From Acidobacteriota bacterium (GTDB taxonomy: Bacteria > Acidobacteriota > Terriglobia > Terriglobales > Acidobacteriaceae), in contig JAJYFA010000021.1 of NCBI GenBank assembly GCA_021790995.1, positions 1 through 36,530 on the forward strand: 36,530 nt of DNA, written 5' to 3'. The translations under genes and the position numbers were made by a program. The notes under the pieces were generated by a model. It was not told the origin of the DNA. It ran no database searches and saw only the letters and a program-made list of their open reading frames with translations. Of this stretch, positions 7,781-16,216 are shown piece by piece (the stretch's first letter is position 1; every line of letters begins with the position of its first letter).

Positions 7781-10204
7781 TTACGCTGCCGCTCCCATCG
7801 GGAGTTCCGCCGCAGCGGGTTGCGACTGCATGGCAAGCTTTGGCAGAGCCACCGCCAGCACGTCTTCAATCTGGCTGGCGTAGTGGACGGCGACGCCTGA
7901 GATCATCTCCGGCGTCAGATCCTCTTCGACATTCTGACGATTTTCCGCGGGCAGAATGACGGTGTCGACCCCTGCGCGGCGCGCGGCCAGGAACTTCTCC
8001 TTGATGCCGCCTACCGGCAGCACGTTGCCGCTGAGCGTGATCTCGCCGGTCATCGCTGTCAACGGGCGCACCGGCGTATCGGTGAGAAGCGAAACCAGCA
8101 CGGTCGCCATGGTGACGCCAGCCGAAGGTCCATCCTTCGGGATGGCGCCGGCGGGGACGTGAATGTGCAGGTCCATCTCCTTGGTGAAATCCTCGGCCAG
8201 GCCAAGGCGGGTCGCGTTCGAGCGCACCCAGGTGAGCGCAGCCTGCATCGACTCCTGCATCACCTCACCGATCTGGCCGGTCATCGTGAATCCACCCTTG
8301 CCCTTCATCTTGTTGGCTTCGATGAAGAGAATGTCGCCGCCTGCCGGCGTCCAGGCCAGGCCCACGGCTACGCCGGGGCGCTTGACGCGCTCGGCAACTT
8401 CTGTCTCGACGCGCACCTTGATTCCGCCCAGAAATTCCTTGAGCGTCTCGCGCGTGACAGTGAGTTTCTCCGTCTTCCCTTCGACCACGCGCCGCGCTTC
8501 CTTGCGGCAGACTGTTCCGATGGTCTGTTCCAGCTTGCGAACGCCGGCCTCGCGCGTGTAGTGGCGGATGATGTGGCGCACAGCGTCCTCGGGAATCTCG
8601 ATCTGCTCTGCCGCAATACCGTTTTCCTTGATCTGGCGGGGAATCAGATAGCGGTTGGCGATGTGCACCTTTTCTTCTTCGCTGTAGCCTTCGAGCGGGA
8701 TGATCTCCATCCTGTCCTGCAAGGGAGGCGGCACCGTATCCAGCATGTTTGCGGTGCAGATGAAGAGCACCTTCGAAAGGTCGAAGGGCACGTCGAGGTA
8801 GTTGTCGCGGAAGGTGTTGTTCTGCTCGGGGTCGAGCGTCTCGAGCAGCGCCGAGGCCGGATCGCCGCGGAAGTCGCGGCCCAGCTTGTCAACCTCGTCG
8901 AGCATGATCACGGGGTCGTTGGTTTCGGCGCGACGAATGCTCTGGATGATCTGACCCGGCAGGGCGCCAATGTAGGTCCGGCGATGGCCGCGAATTTCGG
9001 CCTCGTCGTGCATGCCGCCCAGCGAGATGCGTTGGAACTTGCGGCCGAGCGCGCGCGCAATGGACCGTCCCAGGCTGGTTTTGCCTACGCCCGGAGGGCC
9101 TACAAAGCACAGGATCGGTCCCTTCATGTTAGGCTTCAGTTCCAGCACGCTCAGGTAGTCGAGAATGCGCTCCTTCACCTTCTTGAGCTCGTAGTGGTCC
9201 TCGTCGAGAATCTCCCGGGCCTTGTTGATATCGATCTTCGATCCCGAGCTCTTGTTCCAGGGCAGGATCGCCAGCCACTCGATGTAGTTCCGCGTGAGGC
9301 CGTAATCGGCGGCCATGGGCGACATGCGCTGCAGCCGCGCCAGCTCCTTCATGGCCTCCTTTTTTACTTCATCCGGCATTCCCGCGGCTTCGATCTTCTG
9401 GCGCAGGTCTTCGATGTCGCGCTGGCCCTCATCCTGCTCTCCCAGCTCCTTCTGGATGGCTTTCAGTTGCTCGCGCAGGTAGTAATCGCGCTGCGACTGC
9501 TGCACCTGATCCTGGACTTCTGTCTGAATCTTGGCGCGCAACTGCTGCACCTCGATCTCTTTGGCCAGCAGCTTGTTCAACTGCTCCAGCCGGTCGACAA
9601 CGCCCGGAGTCTCCAGCAGGTGCTGCTTGTCGTCGGTGGTCAGGAAGGGCAAAGACGAGGCGACAAAATCGATCAGGCGAATGGGCTCTTCGATGTTTGC
9701 GGCGATGGTCCGCAGCTCGTCGGAGAGTGTGGGCGACTCGGCGACAATCCGCTGGAACTGCTCGACCACATTGCGCACCAGGGCTTCGAACTCCGGCGAT
9801 GTGGCGGGCTCCACATCTTCCAGGGTCTCGACTTCCGCGACAAGATAAGGATCTGTCTGGACAAACCGCACCAGCTTCACCCGGCTTACGCCTTCGGTGA
9901 AGACAAAGCGGCTCTGGTTGGGCATGCGCACAACCTTGTGCACCGTGGCCATCGTCCCCACGCCATGCAGGTCCGCGGGCTTGGGCGTGTCGACGCGAGC
10001 GTCCAACTGCGTTGCCACAACAATCGTCCGCTCTTCACCCAGCGATTCAATCAACTGGATGGAACTTTCACGGCCCACCGTCAAAGGCAGAACGGCATGA
10101 GGAAAGAGCACCGTGTCGCGAACCGGCAACACCGGAATCGTACGCAGTCCGGGTGTGTTCATCTGTGCGGGCTCATTGGAGGATGAGGCTGGCTGTTTTG
10201 ACAT
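7781..10204 (-). CDS. lon: ATP-dependent protease Lon
   Basis: 807-residue LonA-type protease that unfolds and degrades damaged and regulatory proteins in the cytoplasm. It has an N-terminal substrate-binding domain ([14 protein letters not shown]... onward), a coiled-coil region around residues 190-270, an AAA+ domain with Walker [10 protein letters not shown] (near residue 365) and Walker [12 protein letters not shown], and a C-terminal serine protease domain. The catalytic dyad is Ser694 in PKDGPSAG and Lys737 in GGIKEKFL. The start is set at 10204 (MSKQPASS) because GGGGAG lies 8 bases upstream; an in-frame ATG ten codons earlier lacks this signal. The glutamine/alanine-rich C-terminal tail is unremarkable. 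It is preceded by a leader containing a 9-bp inverted repeat. Confidence 0.97.
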   Translation of the reverse strand: MSKQPASSSNEPAQMNTPGLRTIPVLPVRDTVLFPHAVLPLTVGRESSIQLIESLGEERTIVVATQLDARVDTPKPADLHGVGTMATVHKVVRMPNQSRFVFTEGVSRVKLVRFVQTDPYLVAEVETLEDVEPATSPEFEALVRNVVEQFQRIVAESPTLSDELRTIAANIEEPIRLIDFVASSLPFLTTDDKQHLLETPGVVDRLEQLNKLLAKEIEVQQLRAKIQTEVQDQVQQSQRDYYLREQLKAIQKELGEQDEGQRDIEDLRQKIEAAGMPDEVKKEAMKELARLQRMSPMAADYGLTRNYIEWLAILPWNKSSGSKIDINKAREILDEDHYELKKVKERILDYLSVLELKPNMKGPILCFVGPPGVGKTSLGRSIARALGRKFQRISLGGMHDEAEIRGHRRTYIGALPGQIIQSIRRAETNDPVIMLDEVDKLGRDFRGDPASALLETLDPEQNNTFRDNYLDVPFDLSKVLFICTANMLDTVPPPLQDRMEIIPLEGYSEEEKVHIANRYLIPRQIKENGIAAEQIEIPEDAVRHIIRHYTREAGVRKLEQTIGTVCRKEARRVVEGKTEKLTVTRETLKEFLGGIKVRVETEVAERVKRPGVAVGLAWTPAGGDILFIEANKMKGKGGFTMTGQIGEVMQESMQAALTWVRSNATRLGLAEDFTKEMDLHIHVPAGAIPKDGPSAGVTMATVLVSLLTDTPVRPLTAMTGEITLSGNVLPVGGIKEKFLAARRAGVDTVILPAENRQNVEEDLTPEMISGVAVHYASQIEDVLAVALPKLAMQSQPAAAELPMGAAA

Positions 10205-10219
10205 TGAGTCTCCCCGTAT

Positions 10220-10260
10220 CAACTTTTCTATCATTAGATCATGCAGAAAGGGAAAAGTTG
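10220..10260. promoter_or_regulatory. 9-bp inverted repeat in the lon leader
   Basis: CAACTTTTC at 10220-10228 is the exact complement of GAAAAGTTG at 10252-10260, with a 23-base spacer. It lies a few bases upstream of the lon ribosome-binding site. It does not match the CIRCE element (different sequence and spacer) or the HspR HAIR motif. It may be an operator or an mRNA hairpin affecting lon translation. Confidence 0.4.
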
Positions 10261-10566
10261 CAAGTTTGGTCCTTTCGGCATCTCTTCGCGGCGGAAGATG
10301 AACTTATGCTTCTGCCTGATCCACCGGGGCTTCTGCTGATCCTGACCGACCGAGATGAGGAGAGTGGCAAGTCGAATTGGCGAGGTTCCAGGCATTGGAG
10401 AACGGATGCAACCCGGGCCGTTCCGCGTCAATGCAGCCATCCCACCGGTCTATCGGCTGAAAACCCTGAAAGGTGAGGGAGAGAGGGGTTCGCGCTGAGG
10501 CAGTGGTCTTGCAGCAGACAGGTCCGGCCTCGGCGATGAGAGACCGAAGGCCTTGCACAACGGGGC
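10261..10566. other. Intergenic region between the anti-sigma factor gene and lon
   Basis: About 300 bases with no gene-like frame. A stem of GGCCTCGG (10526-10533) with CCGAAGGCC (10544-10552, one bulged A) lies just beyond the anti-sigma stop codon and could be a weak terminator, although no T-run follows. The lon promoter should lie in the AT-richer part near 10230-10330 on the minus strand; no clear box pair was found. Confidence 0.35.
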
Positions 10567-10824
10567 TTAACCGGCGTGCGGAGCCGATTGGTCTTCCCGT
10601 TTGATGGCGGACTCGATGTTTTCCCACACCTCGTCCGGCGGTTCGACACTGGGAAACAACTGGCGCGCCGCTTCTGCGATGGTCTCGAGTTCATCCAGGA
10701 GAGCGCGGCAGCGCTCGCAGGTTCGAACGTGCGTATGCGCTGCGGCATCCTCGCCCGAGCCAATCAGTTCTGGCAGTTGAGCCTGGAACTCGACGCAGGC
10801 GATATTGCGGGGGTCGTGGTTCAT
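10567..10824 (-). CDS. Zinc-binding anti-sigma factor (ZAS-like)
   Basis: 85 residues with the zinc-binding anti-sigma signature His-x3-Cys-x2-Cys (HVRTCERC) followed by a helix, the layout of the putative zinc-finger/ZAS family. Such proteins bind and inhibit the ECF sigma factor encoded next to them and often release it when the Cys-His site is oxidised or the partner is degraded. No transmembrane segment is present, so the signal is probably read in the cytoplasm rather than at the envelope. The gene overlaps the sigma-factor stop by four bases (10821-10824, ATGA), the classic coupled arrangement. Confidence 0.8.
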   Translation of the reverse strand: MNHDPRNIACVEFQAQLPELIGSGEDAAAHTHVRTCERCRALLDELETIAEAARQLFPSVEPPDEVWENIESAIKREDQSAPHAG

Positions 10825-11522
10825 GGCCGCGCCTCCTGGCGGTTCTGGGCCCGTAGGGCATCCCGTAATCTTAGACGCGCTTTGTGGAGTTGAGATTTAC
10901 TGTTACCAATGGAGCAATCGAGCATGGATGCAATTTCATTATGCTCAAAACCCTCCACGTCGTGAAGGATAAAGATGAGCCGGTAGCCAGCAGGGAGGTC
11001 TGCGATGGCGCGTCCGAGGGCCAGACGATCAATCGCGCCCGAGAGCGCAAGGTCCGGTGCTCCAAAACTGCGGGTGGGGCCCTCCTCGGGATTCGGTTCC
11101 ATGGCCTCGTCGAGCGAGATCAGCGACAGACCCTTTTTGCGCAGTTGCATCAGGACGACGTTGATGGCCAGCCGGTGCAGCCAGGTCGAAAAGGCCGAGT
11201 CTCCCCGGAAGGTGGCGATTTTGCGGTGGAGCTGAAGGAACGCCTCCTGCGTCAAGTCCTCAGCTTCAGCCACATTGCCCACCATGCGCAGGCAAAGAGA
11301 GTAGATGCGCCGCTTGTGCATCGCATAGAGTTGAGCAAAGGCCTGGTGATCGCCGGCCTGGGCGCGCGCCAGGATCTCGGCATCGGCTGAGAGGGGCTTT
11401 GCGGCGGCCGCTACAGGTTCCGATCCGCCGTTTGGCTCACCGGACTGCGCCGCCTGGGGTGCTCGCCCGCCACCGGAACGGGACCGGTGGGCCGCTTGTG
11501 TCGAACTGGGAGCGTCAGCCAT
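10821..11522 (-). CDS. RNA polymerase ECF sigma factor
   Basis: 233 residues. Region 2 is clear: AEDLTQEAFLQLHRKI and FRGDSAFSTWLHRLAINVVL around 87-130. Region 4 is LPAGYRLIFILHDVEGFEHNEIA with the recognition helix NSKSQLHKARLRLRDAL near 175-225. No region 1 or 3 is present, as is usual for group 4 (ECF) sigma factors. About 45 N-terminal residues are Ala/Gly/Ser-rich and probably disordered; an internal start is possible. It is co-transcribed with its anti-sigma factor and is divergent from the outer-membrane biogenesis operon at 12099. Confidence 0.93.
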   Translation of the reverse strand: MADAPSSTQAAHRSRSGGGRAPQAAQSGEPNGGSEPVAAAAKPLSADAEILARAQAGDHQAFAQLYAMHKRRIYSLCLRMVGNVAEAEDLTQEAFLQLHRKIATFRGDSAFSTWLHRLAINVVLMQLRKKGLSLISLDEAMEPNPEEGPTRSFGAPDLALSGAIDRLALGRAIADLPAGYRLIFILHDVEGFEHNEIASMLDCSIGNSKSQLHKARLRLRDALRAQNRQEARP

Positions 11523-11599
11523 CTGTTTCCCTGGAGGTACTCACTAAAGGCTTCGATGCAAAAAGACAGTGGCGGAGATTCTCGAAGGCAAATCCCGGT

Positions 11600-11628
11600 C
11601 TCTTATCGTGGCACGATTCCGGTAAGAG
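11600..11628. promoter_or_regulatory. Nested palindrome, candidate operator
   Basis: CTCTTA (11600-11605) and TAAGAG (11623-11628) form an outer inverted repeat. Inside it, ATCGTG and CACGAT flank a single G (11605-11617), giving a 13-bp palindrome. It lies about 80 bases upstream of the sigma gene start. A dimeric regulator is the simplest reading, but none is identified. Confidence 0.4.
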
Positions 11629-11970
11629 GGCCATTCAACCATTGAGGCTTCCTGTTGTCAGGGCGCGTCTCCTGAAACGGACAATACGTGCCATCCACGA
11701 TGGAAATGTGCGCAGCTTCTGCCGTCGGAGCTGCGCGGAAGCCTCAAGAACGGCAGTTTTCCGAACGCTTGAAAGCGGTGCTTCTTACCATAGCGCTTTG
11801 GACGTTTTGGCAGAATTTGAGTCGTGCAATACCCCCGGGGGTTTGGCCGCACCTTCTTTCCTCGCTAGTATAAGGGTTAGCATCTGGCATCGGCAGACCC
11901 ACAGAGGATTGAAGAGCAGCTGAGGCTTTCGAACTTCGTGTGGTGAGCCACATTGGCTGTGATTTTGATA

Positions 11971-12001
11971 TTGTGTTGCCCGGCACGATTTGAGGTATAG
12001 T
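11971..12001 (+). promoter_or_regulatory. Candidate promoter of the Omp85-SurA-TamB operon
   Basis: TATAGT at 11996-12001 is a good -10 match (five of six). TTGTGT at 11971-11976 is a weak -35 at a long 19-base spacing. Transcription would start near 12008, downstream of the possible TTG start at 12003, which favours translation from the ATG at 12099. Confidence 0.35.
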
Positions 12002-12098
12002 CTTGCGGACAAAGCCGGAAGAAAAATGCGGTGTTGCGGCTCCCCTATACGGATTTTGTCCCCCCTCATCGAAACCGGAAGCTGCGGCAAGGCGCTTG

Positions 12099-15000
12099 AT
12101 GCGCGCGGCAACCGCATTCACTTGCGGCCTGATTCTGGCCGGTGCCGCGATGCCGCGCGGATGGTCCCAGGGACCTGAAACCGCTCCTGTCGCTGCGCAA
12201 TCTTCGACCATTTCCGGTAACAAGCTGGGCGCAGCGCCTTCTGGACCATCGCACCCTTCCGCTCCATTGAGCAGTCCCATTCTCGAGTGGGAGGGCCTGC
12301 CTGTCCGGAGCATTTCCTTTGAAGGCGTTCCCGCGGACCAGCTTCGTCCGCTTTCCGGCCGCCTGCCCCAGGCTGTTGGAGCGCCGCTCACCGAGGACGA
12401 CCTGAAGAGCAGCTTGCGCCAGCTCTACGCCACCGGCCTCTACGAAACCATCGAGGCGCGCGCCACGCGCCAGGACGGGGGCGTCGCGCTGACATTTACC
12501 GGCACTCCGCGCACGTTCATCGGCTTTGTGGGAGCGTACGGCGCCACTGGCGCCACGATGAATATGCAGATCCAACGCGCGAGCCAGCTCGAGGCTGGAA
12601 GCCGGCTGACTCCGGAGAAGATGACACGAGCCGTCGCTCAGATGCGCGCCACCCTTGAGCAGAACGGCTATTACGAATCGACAATCTCGCAAACCATAAC
12701 CCCTCGCCCGCATCAGCTTGCCGACATCTCGTTCCGCGTGGTCTCGGGACCGCGCGCGCATGTGGGCAAGGTGACGGTCACCGGCGATTCGGGAATGAGC
12801 GCGGACGAATTCCGCCTTCATGCCCATCTCTGGAAGATCGCGCACGTGAATCGCGACACGGTCAATCACGCACTCGATCGCATGTTGCGCTTCTACCAGC
12901 AGGAGGACCGCCTCGAAGCCGATGTGAAGCTGGAATCGGCTGTTTACGATCGCGCAACCAAGGCTGTCAATTATCGTTTTACCGCCCATCGCGGGCCTGT
13001 GGTACACGTCGAGGTTCATGGCGCCAGCATCGACCCTGAACGCGTCAAGCGGATCGTCCCCATCTATCAGGAGGGCAGCGTCGACGAGGATTTGCTCAAT
13101 GAAGGCAATCGCCGTCTGCGCAACTACTATCAGAGTCTGGGCTACTTCGATGCGCGCGTCGATCACCGGCTGCAAGCCGCTGGCGATAGCGAAGTCACCA
13201 TTCTCTATACCGTGCAGCTGGGACTACGGCGGCGTGTCGAGCAGGTTTCCATTGCAGGAAATCACTATTTCTCCACGGCCACCCTCCAGGGACTCTTGAG
13301 CGTTCATGCGGCCGACATGCTTGACCGTCACGGTCTTTACAGCCAGGCGCTGGTTGCTGCCGATGTGAGCGCGCTCGAAAACGTGTATCGCAACAACGGT
13401 TTTGCGCAGGTCAAAGTGAGTTCCGAGACCAGTTCGACAGAGACCGCCGGCGGCCGGCAGGCAGAGGCGGCGTCTCCTCGACCGCAGCCTGGACCGGGGC
13501 CGGGGCCGGCCCGCAACCGTACAGCGTCGCTCAAGGTTGTCTACCAGATCACGGAGGGACCGCAGCTTCGCGTCGGCGTGTTGCGGATCGAGGGGAACCA
13601 TCATATCGCCGCGGAGAAGCTGACCGCGCTCATAAACACTGCGCCAGGCCAGATGCTTTCTCCTCGTAACCTGGCGGGCGACCACGACGCACTGGTGTCG
13701 GAGTATTTGAAGCGTGGATTCGGCCAGGTCGCCGTCAACGTAACCCAGCGTCCCGAGAGCGTCGATCCGCATAAAGTGGACGTGGTCTTCCACATCGACG
13801 AGGGGCAACAGACTTTTGTGCGCGACGTGCTCTTGACGGGCCTCGATACGACGCGCCCGCAGACGGTGGCAAGGGCCATCGCGGTTCACACCGGCGATCC
13901 GCTCAACCAGGACGCGCTCTCGACAACGCAGAGCAATCTCTACGACTTCGGACTTTTCAATGAAGTGAACACGGCGGTCGTCAACCCTGCCGGCGACGCA
14001 CCGGAAAAGAACGTGCTGATCCAGGCGATCGAAGCGCGCCGCTGGACGGTGACCCCCGGTTTCGGTTTCGAGGCGCAGACCGGCCAGCCGCAAAACAACT
14101 GTGCAGGCGCGTTCGCGGCCGGTGTGCCGTGCAGTCCCAGCGGCAAGACCGGCGTAAGCCCGCGGGTGCTGCTCGAGGTCACGCGCAACGCGTTGTTTGG
14201 CCGCGATCAATCGCTCTCGCTGCTTGCCTCCTACGGCCTGCTGGAGCAGAGCATAGGAATTCAGTACCAGGTGCCGCACATCCAGGGCAATCCCAACTTC
14301 GGTCTCACATTTTCCGGCGGCTACGCTAACAGTCAGGACGTCTCGACCTACGTGGCGTCGCGCCTGGAAGGCGCGTTTCGCCTGACCGAGAACTTCAACC
14401 ACCCCGGTTCGTGGCTCTCCCGCGCCAACACCTTCATCTACGAGATTGACTTCCGCAGAGTGAAGGTGGCTGCCTCCACCTTGCAGGTTTATCCCGGCGC
14501 GCTCTCTGAGCTATCGACGGCTACGCGCGTGGGAGGACCGGCCTTTACCTGGATTCGCGACACGCGCGACGTGCCGCTGGACGCGCACCGTGGAACCTAC
14601 ACCAGTTTTCAGGAGTTTTTCTCCGACAGGCTCTTCGGCGCACAGGCAGAGTTCAACCGCATCGACACCTCGAACTCCAGCTATTACAGCTTCGACAAGG
14701 ATCGACTTGTGCTGGCGCGCAATACGCGGTATGGGCAGATTCGCGCTTTCGGCAACGGCTCCAGTGAGCTGATCCCGCTGCCCGAGCGGCTCTTTGCCGG
14801 AGGTCCTGTCTCGCTGCGAGGATTTGCGCAGAACGCTGCCGGCCCGCGCGATCCCGAGACCGGCTACCAGATCGGCGGCGCGGGCGCGTTGATCAACAGC
14901 ACCGAACTGCGCCTTCCGCCGCCCACCCTGCCCTGGTTTGGCAACACCGTGAGCTTCGTCCTCTTTCACGACATGGGCAACGTGTTTACCAATGCGGGCG

Positions 15001-15377
15001 ACGCGTGGGCCAGCATCCTGCGCGTGCGCCAGCCTCACAGCCAGACGTGCAGTGACGCTGTGGCAACCAACCCAGGTGGCTATCCTGCCGGCTACGATCC
15101 CGCTGGTACCGGCCCCATTACATCGACCGGCCAACAGGGTGCGTGCAGCTACAACGATTTCTCGCATGCATTGGGCGCAGGCTTGCGCTATCACACTCCG
15201 GTCGGCCCCATTCGCTTCGATTTCAGCTACAACCTGAATCCACCGATCTTCCCGGTAAACATCAACTACTCGATTCCCACAGCGGCAGGGAGTACGATTC
15301 CTGGTTTTGCAACAGGACCCTATCTCGGCCAGGCGCCGCACATCAACTTTTTCTTCAGCCTCGGGCAGGCCTTCTGA
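12099..15377 (+). CDS. Omp85-family outer membrane protein (BamA/TamA-like) with POTRA domains
   Basis: 1092 residues from the ATG at 12099, which begins a signal-peptide-like segment (MRAATAFTCGLILAGAA). A TTG at 12003 would add 32 residues before it. Several POTRA domains follow (for example ISFEGVPADQLRPL, VEVHGASIDPERVKRIV, LRIEGNHHIAAEKL and VLLTGLDTTRPQTV). From about residue 650 comes a beta-barrel (RWTVTPGFGFEAQTG...) containing GGPVSLRGFAQN and GPIRFDFSYNLN, ending in phenylalanine. The family inserts or exports proteins at the outer membrane. A Pro/Gly-rich insert (PRPQPGPGPGPAR, near 13480-13515) interrupts the periplasmic part. It is the first gene of an operon with a SurA-like chaperone and a TamB-like protein, which fits either a BamA or a TamA role. 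Confidence 0.92.
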   Translation: MRAATAFTCGLILAGAAMPRGWSQGPETAPVAAQSSTISGNKLGAAPSGPSHPSAPLSSPILEWEGLPVRSISFEGVPADQLRPLSGRLPQAVGAPLTEDDLKSSLRQLYATGLYETIEARATRQDGGVALTFTGTPRTFIGFVGAYGATGATMNMQIQRASQLEAGSRLTPEKMTRAVAQMRATLEQNGYYESTISQTITPRPHQLADISFRVVSGPRAHVGKVTVTGDSGMSADEFRLHAHLWKIAHVNRDTVNHALDRMLRFYQQEDRLEADVKLESAVYDRATKAVNYRFTAHRGPVVHVEVHGASIDPERVKRIVPIYQEGSVDEDLLNEGNRRLRNYYQSLGYFDARVDHRLQAAGDSEVTILYTVQLGLRRRVEQVSIAGNHYFSTATLQGLLSVHAADMLDRHGLYSQALVAADVSALENVYRNNGFAQVKVSSETSSTETAGGRQAEAASPRPQPGPGPGPARNRTASLKVVYQITEGPQLRVGVLRIEGNHHIAAEKLTALINTAPGQMLSPRNLAGDHDALVSEYLKRGFGQVAVNVTQRPESVDPHKVDVVFHIDEGQQTFVRDVLLTGLDTTRPQTVARAIAVHTGDPLNQDALSTTQSNLYDFGLFNEVNTAVVNPAGDAPEKNVLIQAIEARRWTVTPGFGFEAQTGQPQNNCAGAFAAGVPCSPSGKTGVSPRVLLEVTRNALFGRDQSLSLLASYGLLEQSIGIQYQVPHIQGNPNFGLTFSGGYANSQDVSTYVASRLEGAFRLTENFNHPGSWLSRANTFIYEIDFRRVKVAASTLQVYPGALSELSTATRVGGPAFTWIRDTRDVPLDAHRGTYTSFQEFFSDRLFGAQAEFNRIDTSNSSYYSFDKDRLVLARNTRYGQIRAFGNGSSELIPLPERLFAGGPVSLRGFAQNAAGPRDPETGYQIGGAGALINSTELRLPPPTLPWFGNTVSFVLFHDMGNVFTNAGDAWASILRVRQPHSQTCSDAVATNPGGYPAGYDPAGTGPITSTGQQGACSYNDFSHALGAGLRYHTPVGPIRFDFSYNLNPPIFPVNINYSIPTAAGSTIPGFATGPYLGQAPHINFFFSLGQAF

Positions 15378-16216
15378 TGACGAATCGCGCCGCAATTCGA
15401 TGGAAGATGCTGCCAGGCGTGCACGTGTGGTTCCTTGCGGCCGTACTGACGTTGGCTGGATCCGCGACTCTGCGGGCGCAACAGCCAGGTTCAGACACGC
15501 AGTCCGTCGTTCTTGACCGCGCCGTCGCTGTCGTGAACAAGACGGTCATCCTGGCCAGCGATCTCAACGACGAAATCCGCCTCTCTGTTCTCGATCCCAG
15601 CAACCACGGCGCGGCTCAATTGACCGAACCGCAGGCGCTCCAGCATCTCATCAGCCGGGCTTTGATCGAACAACAGATCCATCAGGATGACATACCGGCC
15701 ATCGCGCCGACACCGAAGGAGGTTGCGGCGCGGCTCGACGAGATCCGCAGAGTAGCGCCAGTCTGCGTACGCCAGAAATGCGCCTCCGCCGCCGGCTGGA
15801 AAGCGTTTCTCAGCGCGCAGGGTCTGACCGAGCAGCGCGTCGAGGCCTATCTCCGCAATCGCATGGAGGTATTGCGCTTCATCGAGCAGCGCTTCCGGCA
15901 GGGCATTCAGATCTCCGAACAGCAGATCGAAACCTACTATCGCGACACCCTGCTGCCGCAGTACACCGCGGGCGAGACCGCTCCATCGCTCAGCCAGGTG
16001 GAGCCGCGCATTCGCGAGATTCTGCTCGAGCAGCAGGTCAATGTGCTGTTCGACAACTGGCTCGCCAATCTGCGCCAGGAGGGCGATGTCGAGGTGCTTG
16101 ACCCCGCGCTAGCCGCGGAGCTAGCCTCGAATCGTACTCCCGCTCCCGTGTCTTCTCCCGTACCTTCGCCGCGGCCCCCGGCAAGTGCAAACGGCGCGAA
16201 AGGAGGCATCCGGTGA
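15377..16216 (+). CDS. SurA-like periplasmic chaperone lacking a parvulin domain
   Basis: 279 residues. The start overlaps the Omp85 stop by one base (TGATG), so the frame extending upstream inside the Omp85 gene is not used. A signal peptide (VWFLAAVLTLAGSATLRAQ) precedes a SurA N-terminal-like segment, DRAVAVVNKTVILASDLNDEIRL, followed by helical sequence with ALIEQQIHQDDI and RFIEQRFRQGIQISEQQIETYY. A PpiC/parvulin isomerase domain is not visible. The C-terminus is a Pro/Ser-rich tail. Proteins of this kind hold unfolded outer-membrane proteins in the periplasm, which fits the Omp85 neighbour. Chaperone activity without isomerase activity is inferred. Confidence 0.82.
   Translation: MTNRAAIRWKMLPGVHVWFLAAVLTLAGSATLRAQQPGSDTQSVVLDRAVAVVNKTVILASDLNDEIRLSVLDPSNHGAAQLTEPQALQHLISRALIEQQIHQDDIPAIAPTPKEVAARLDEIRRVAPVCVRQKCASAAGWKAFLSAQGLTEQRVEAYLRNRMEVLRFIEQRFRQGIQISEQQIETYYRDTLLPQYTAGETAPSLSQVEPRIREILLEQQVNVLFDNWLANLRQEGDVEVLDPALAAELASNRTPAPVSSPVPSPRPPASANGAKGGIR

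Larger units (their letters stand above)
11523..12098. other. Divergent promoter region between the sigma factor and Omp85 operons
   Basis: About 575 bases with no credible gene. It contains the nested palindrome at 11600-11628 and a candidate plus-strand promoter ending in TATAGT at 11996-12001. GGACAAA at 12007-12013 and TTTGTCC at 12055-12061 form a possible leader hairpin. No convincing ECF-type GGAAC...GTC box pair was recognised by eye upstream of the sigma gene. Confidence 0.45.

Noticed and set aside
8159-10186. Open frame of 675 codons on the plus strand opposite lon
   Set aside because: Lon is unambiguous on the other strand; the frame is a composition artefact.
11831-11842. ACCCCCGGGGGT palindrome in the sigma-Omp85 intergenic region
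   Set aside because: Simple G/C run that can arise by chance in GC-rich DNA; not positioned at a promoter I can define.
15143-15376. Upstream extension of the SurA-like gene into the Omp85 gene
   Set aside because: The extension overlaps the Omp85 barrel in another frame; the ATG at 15377 begins a clean signal peptide.
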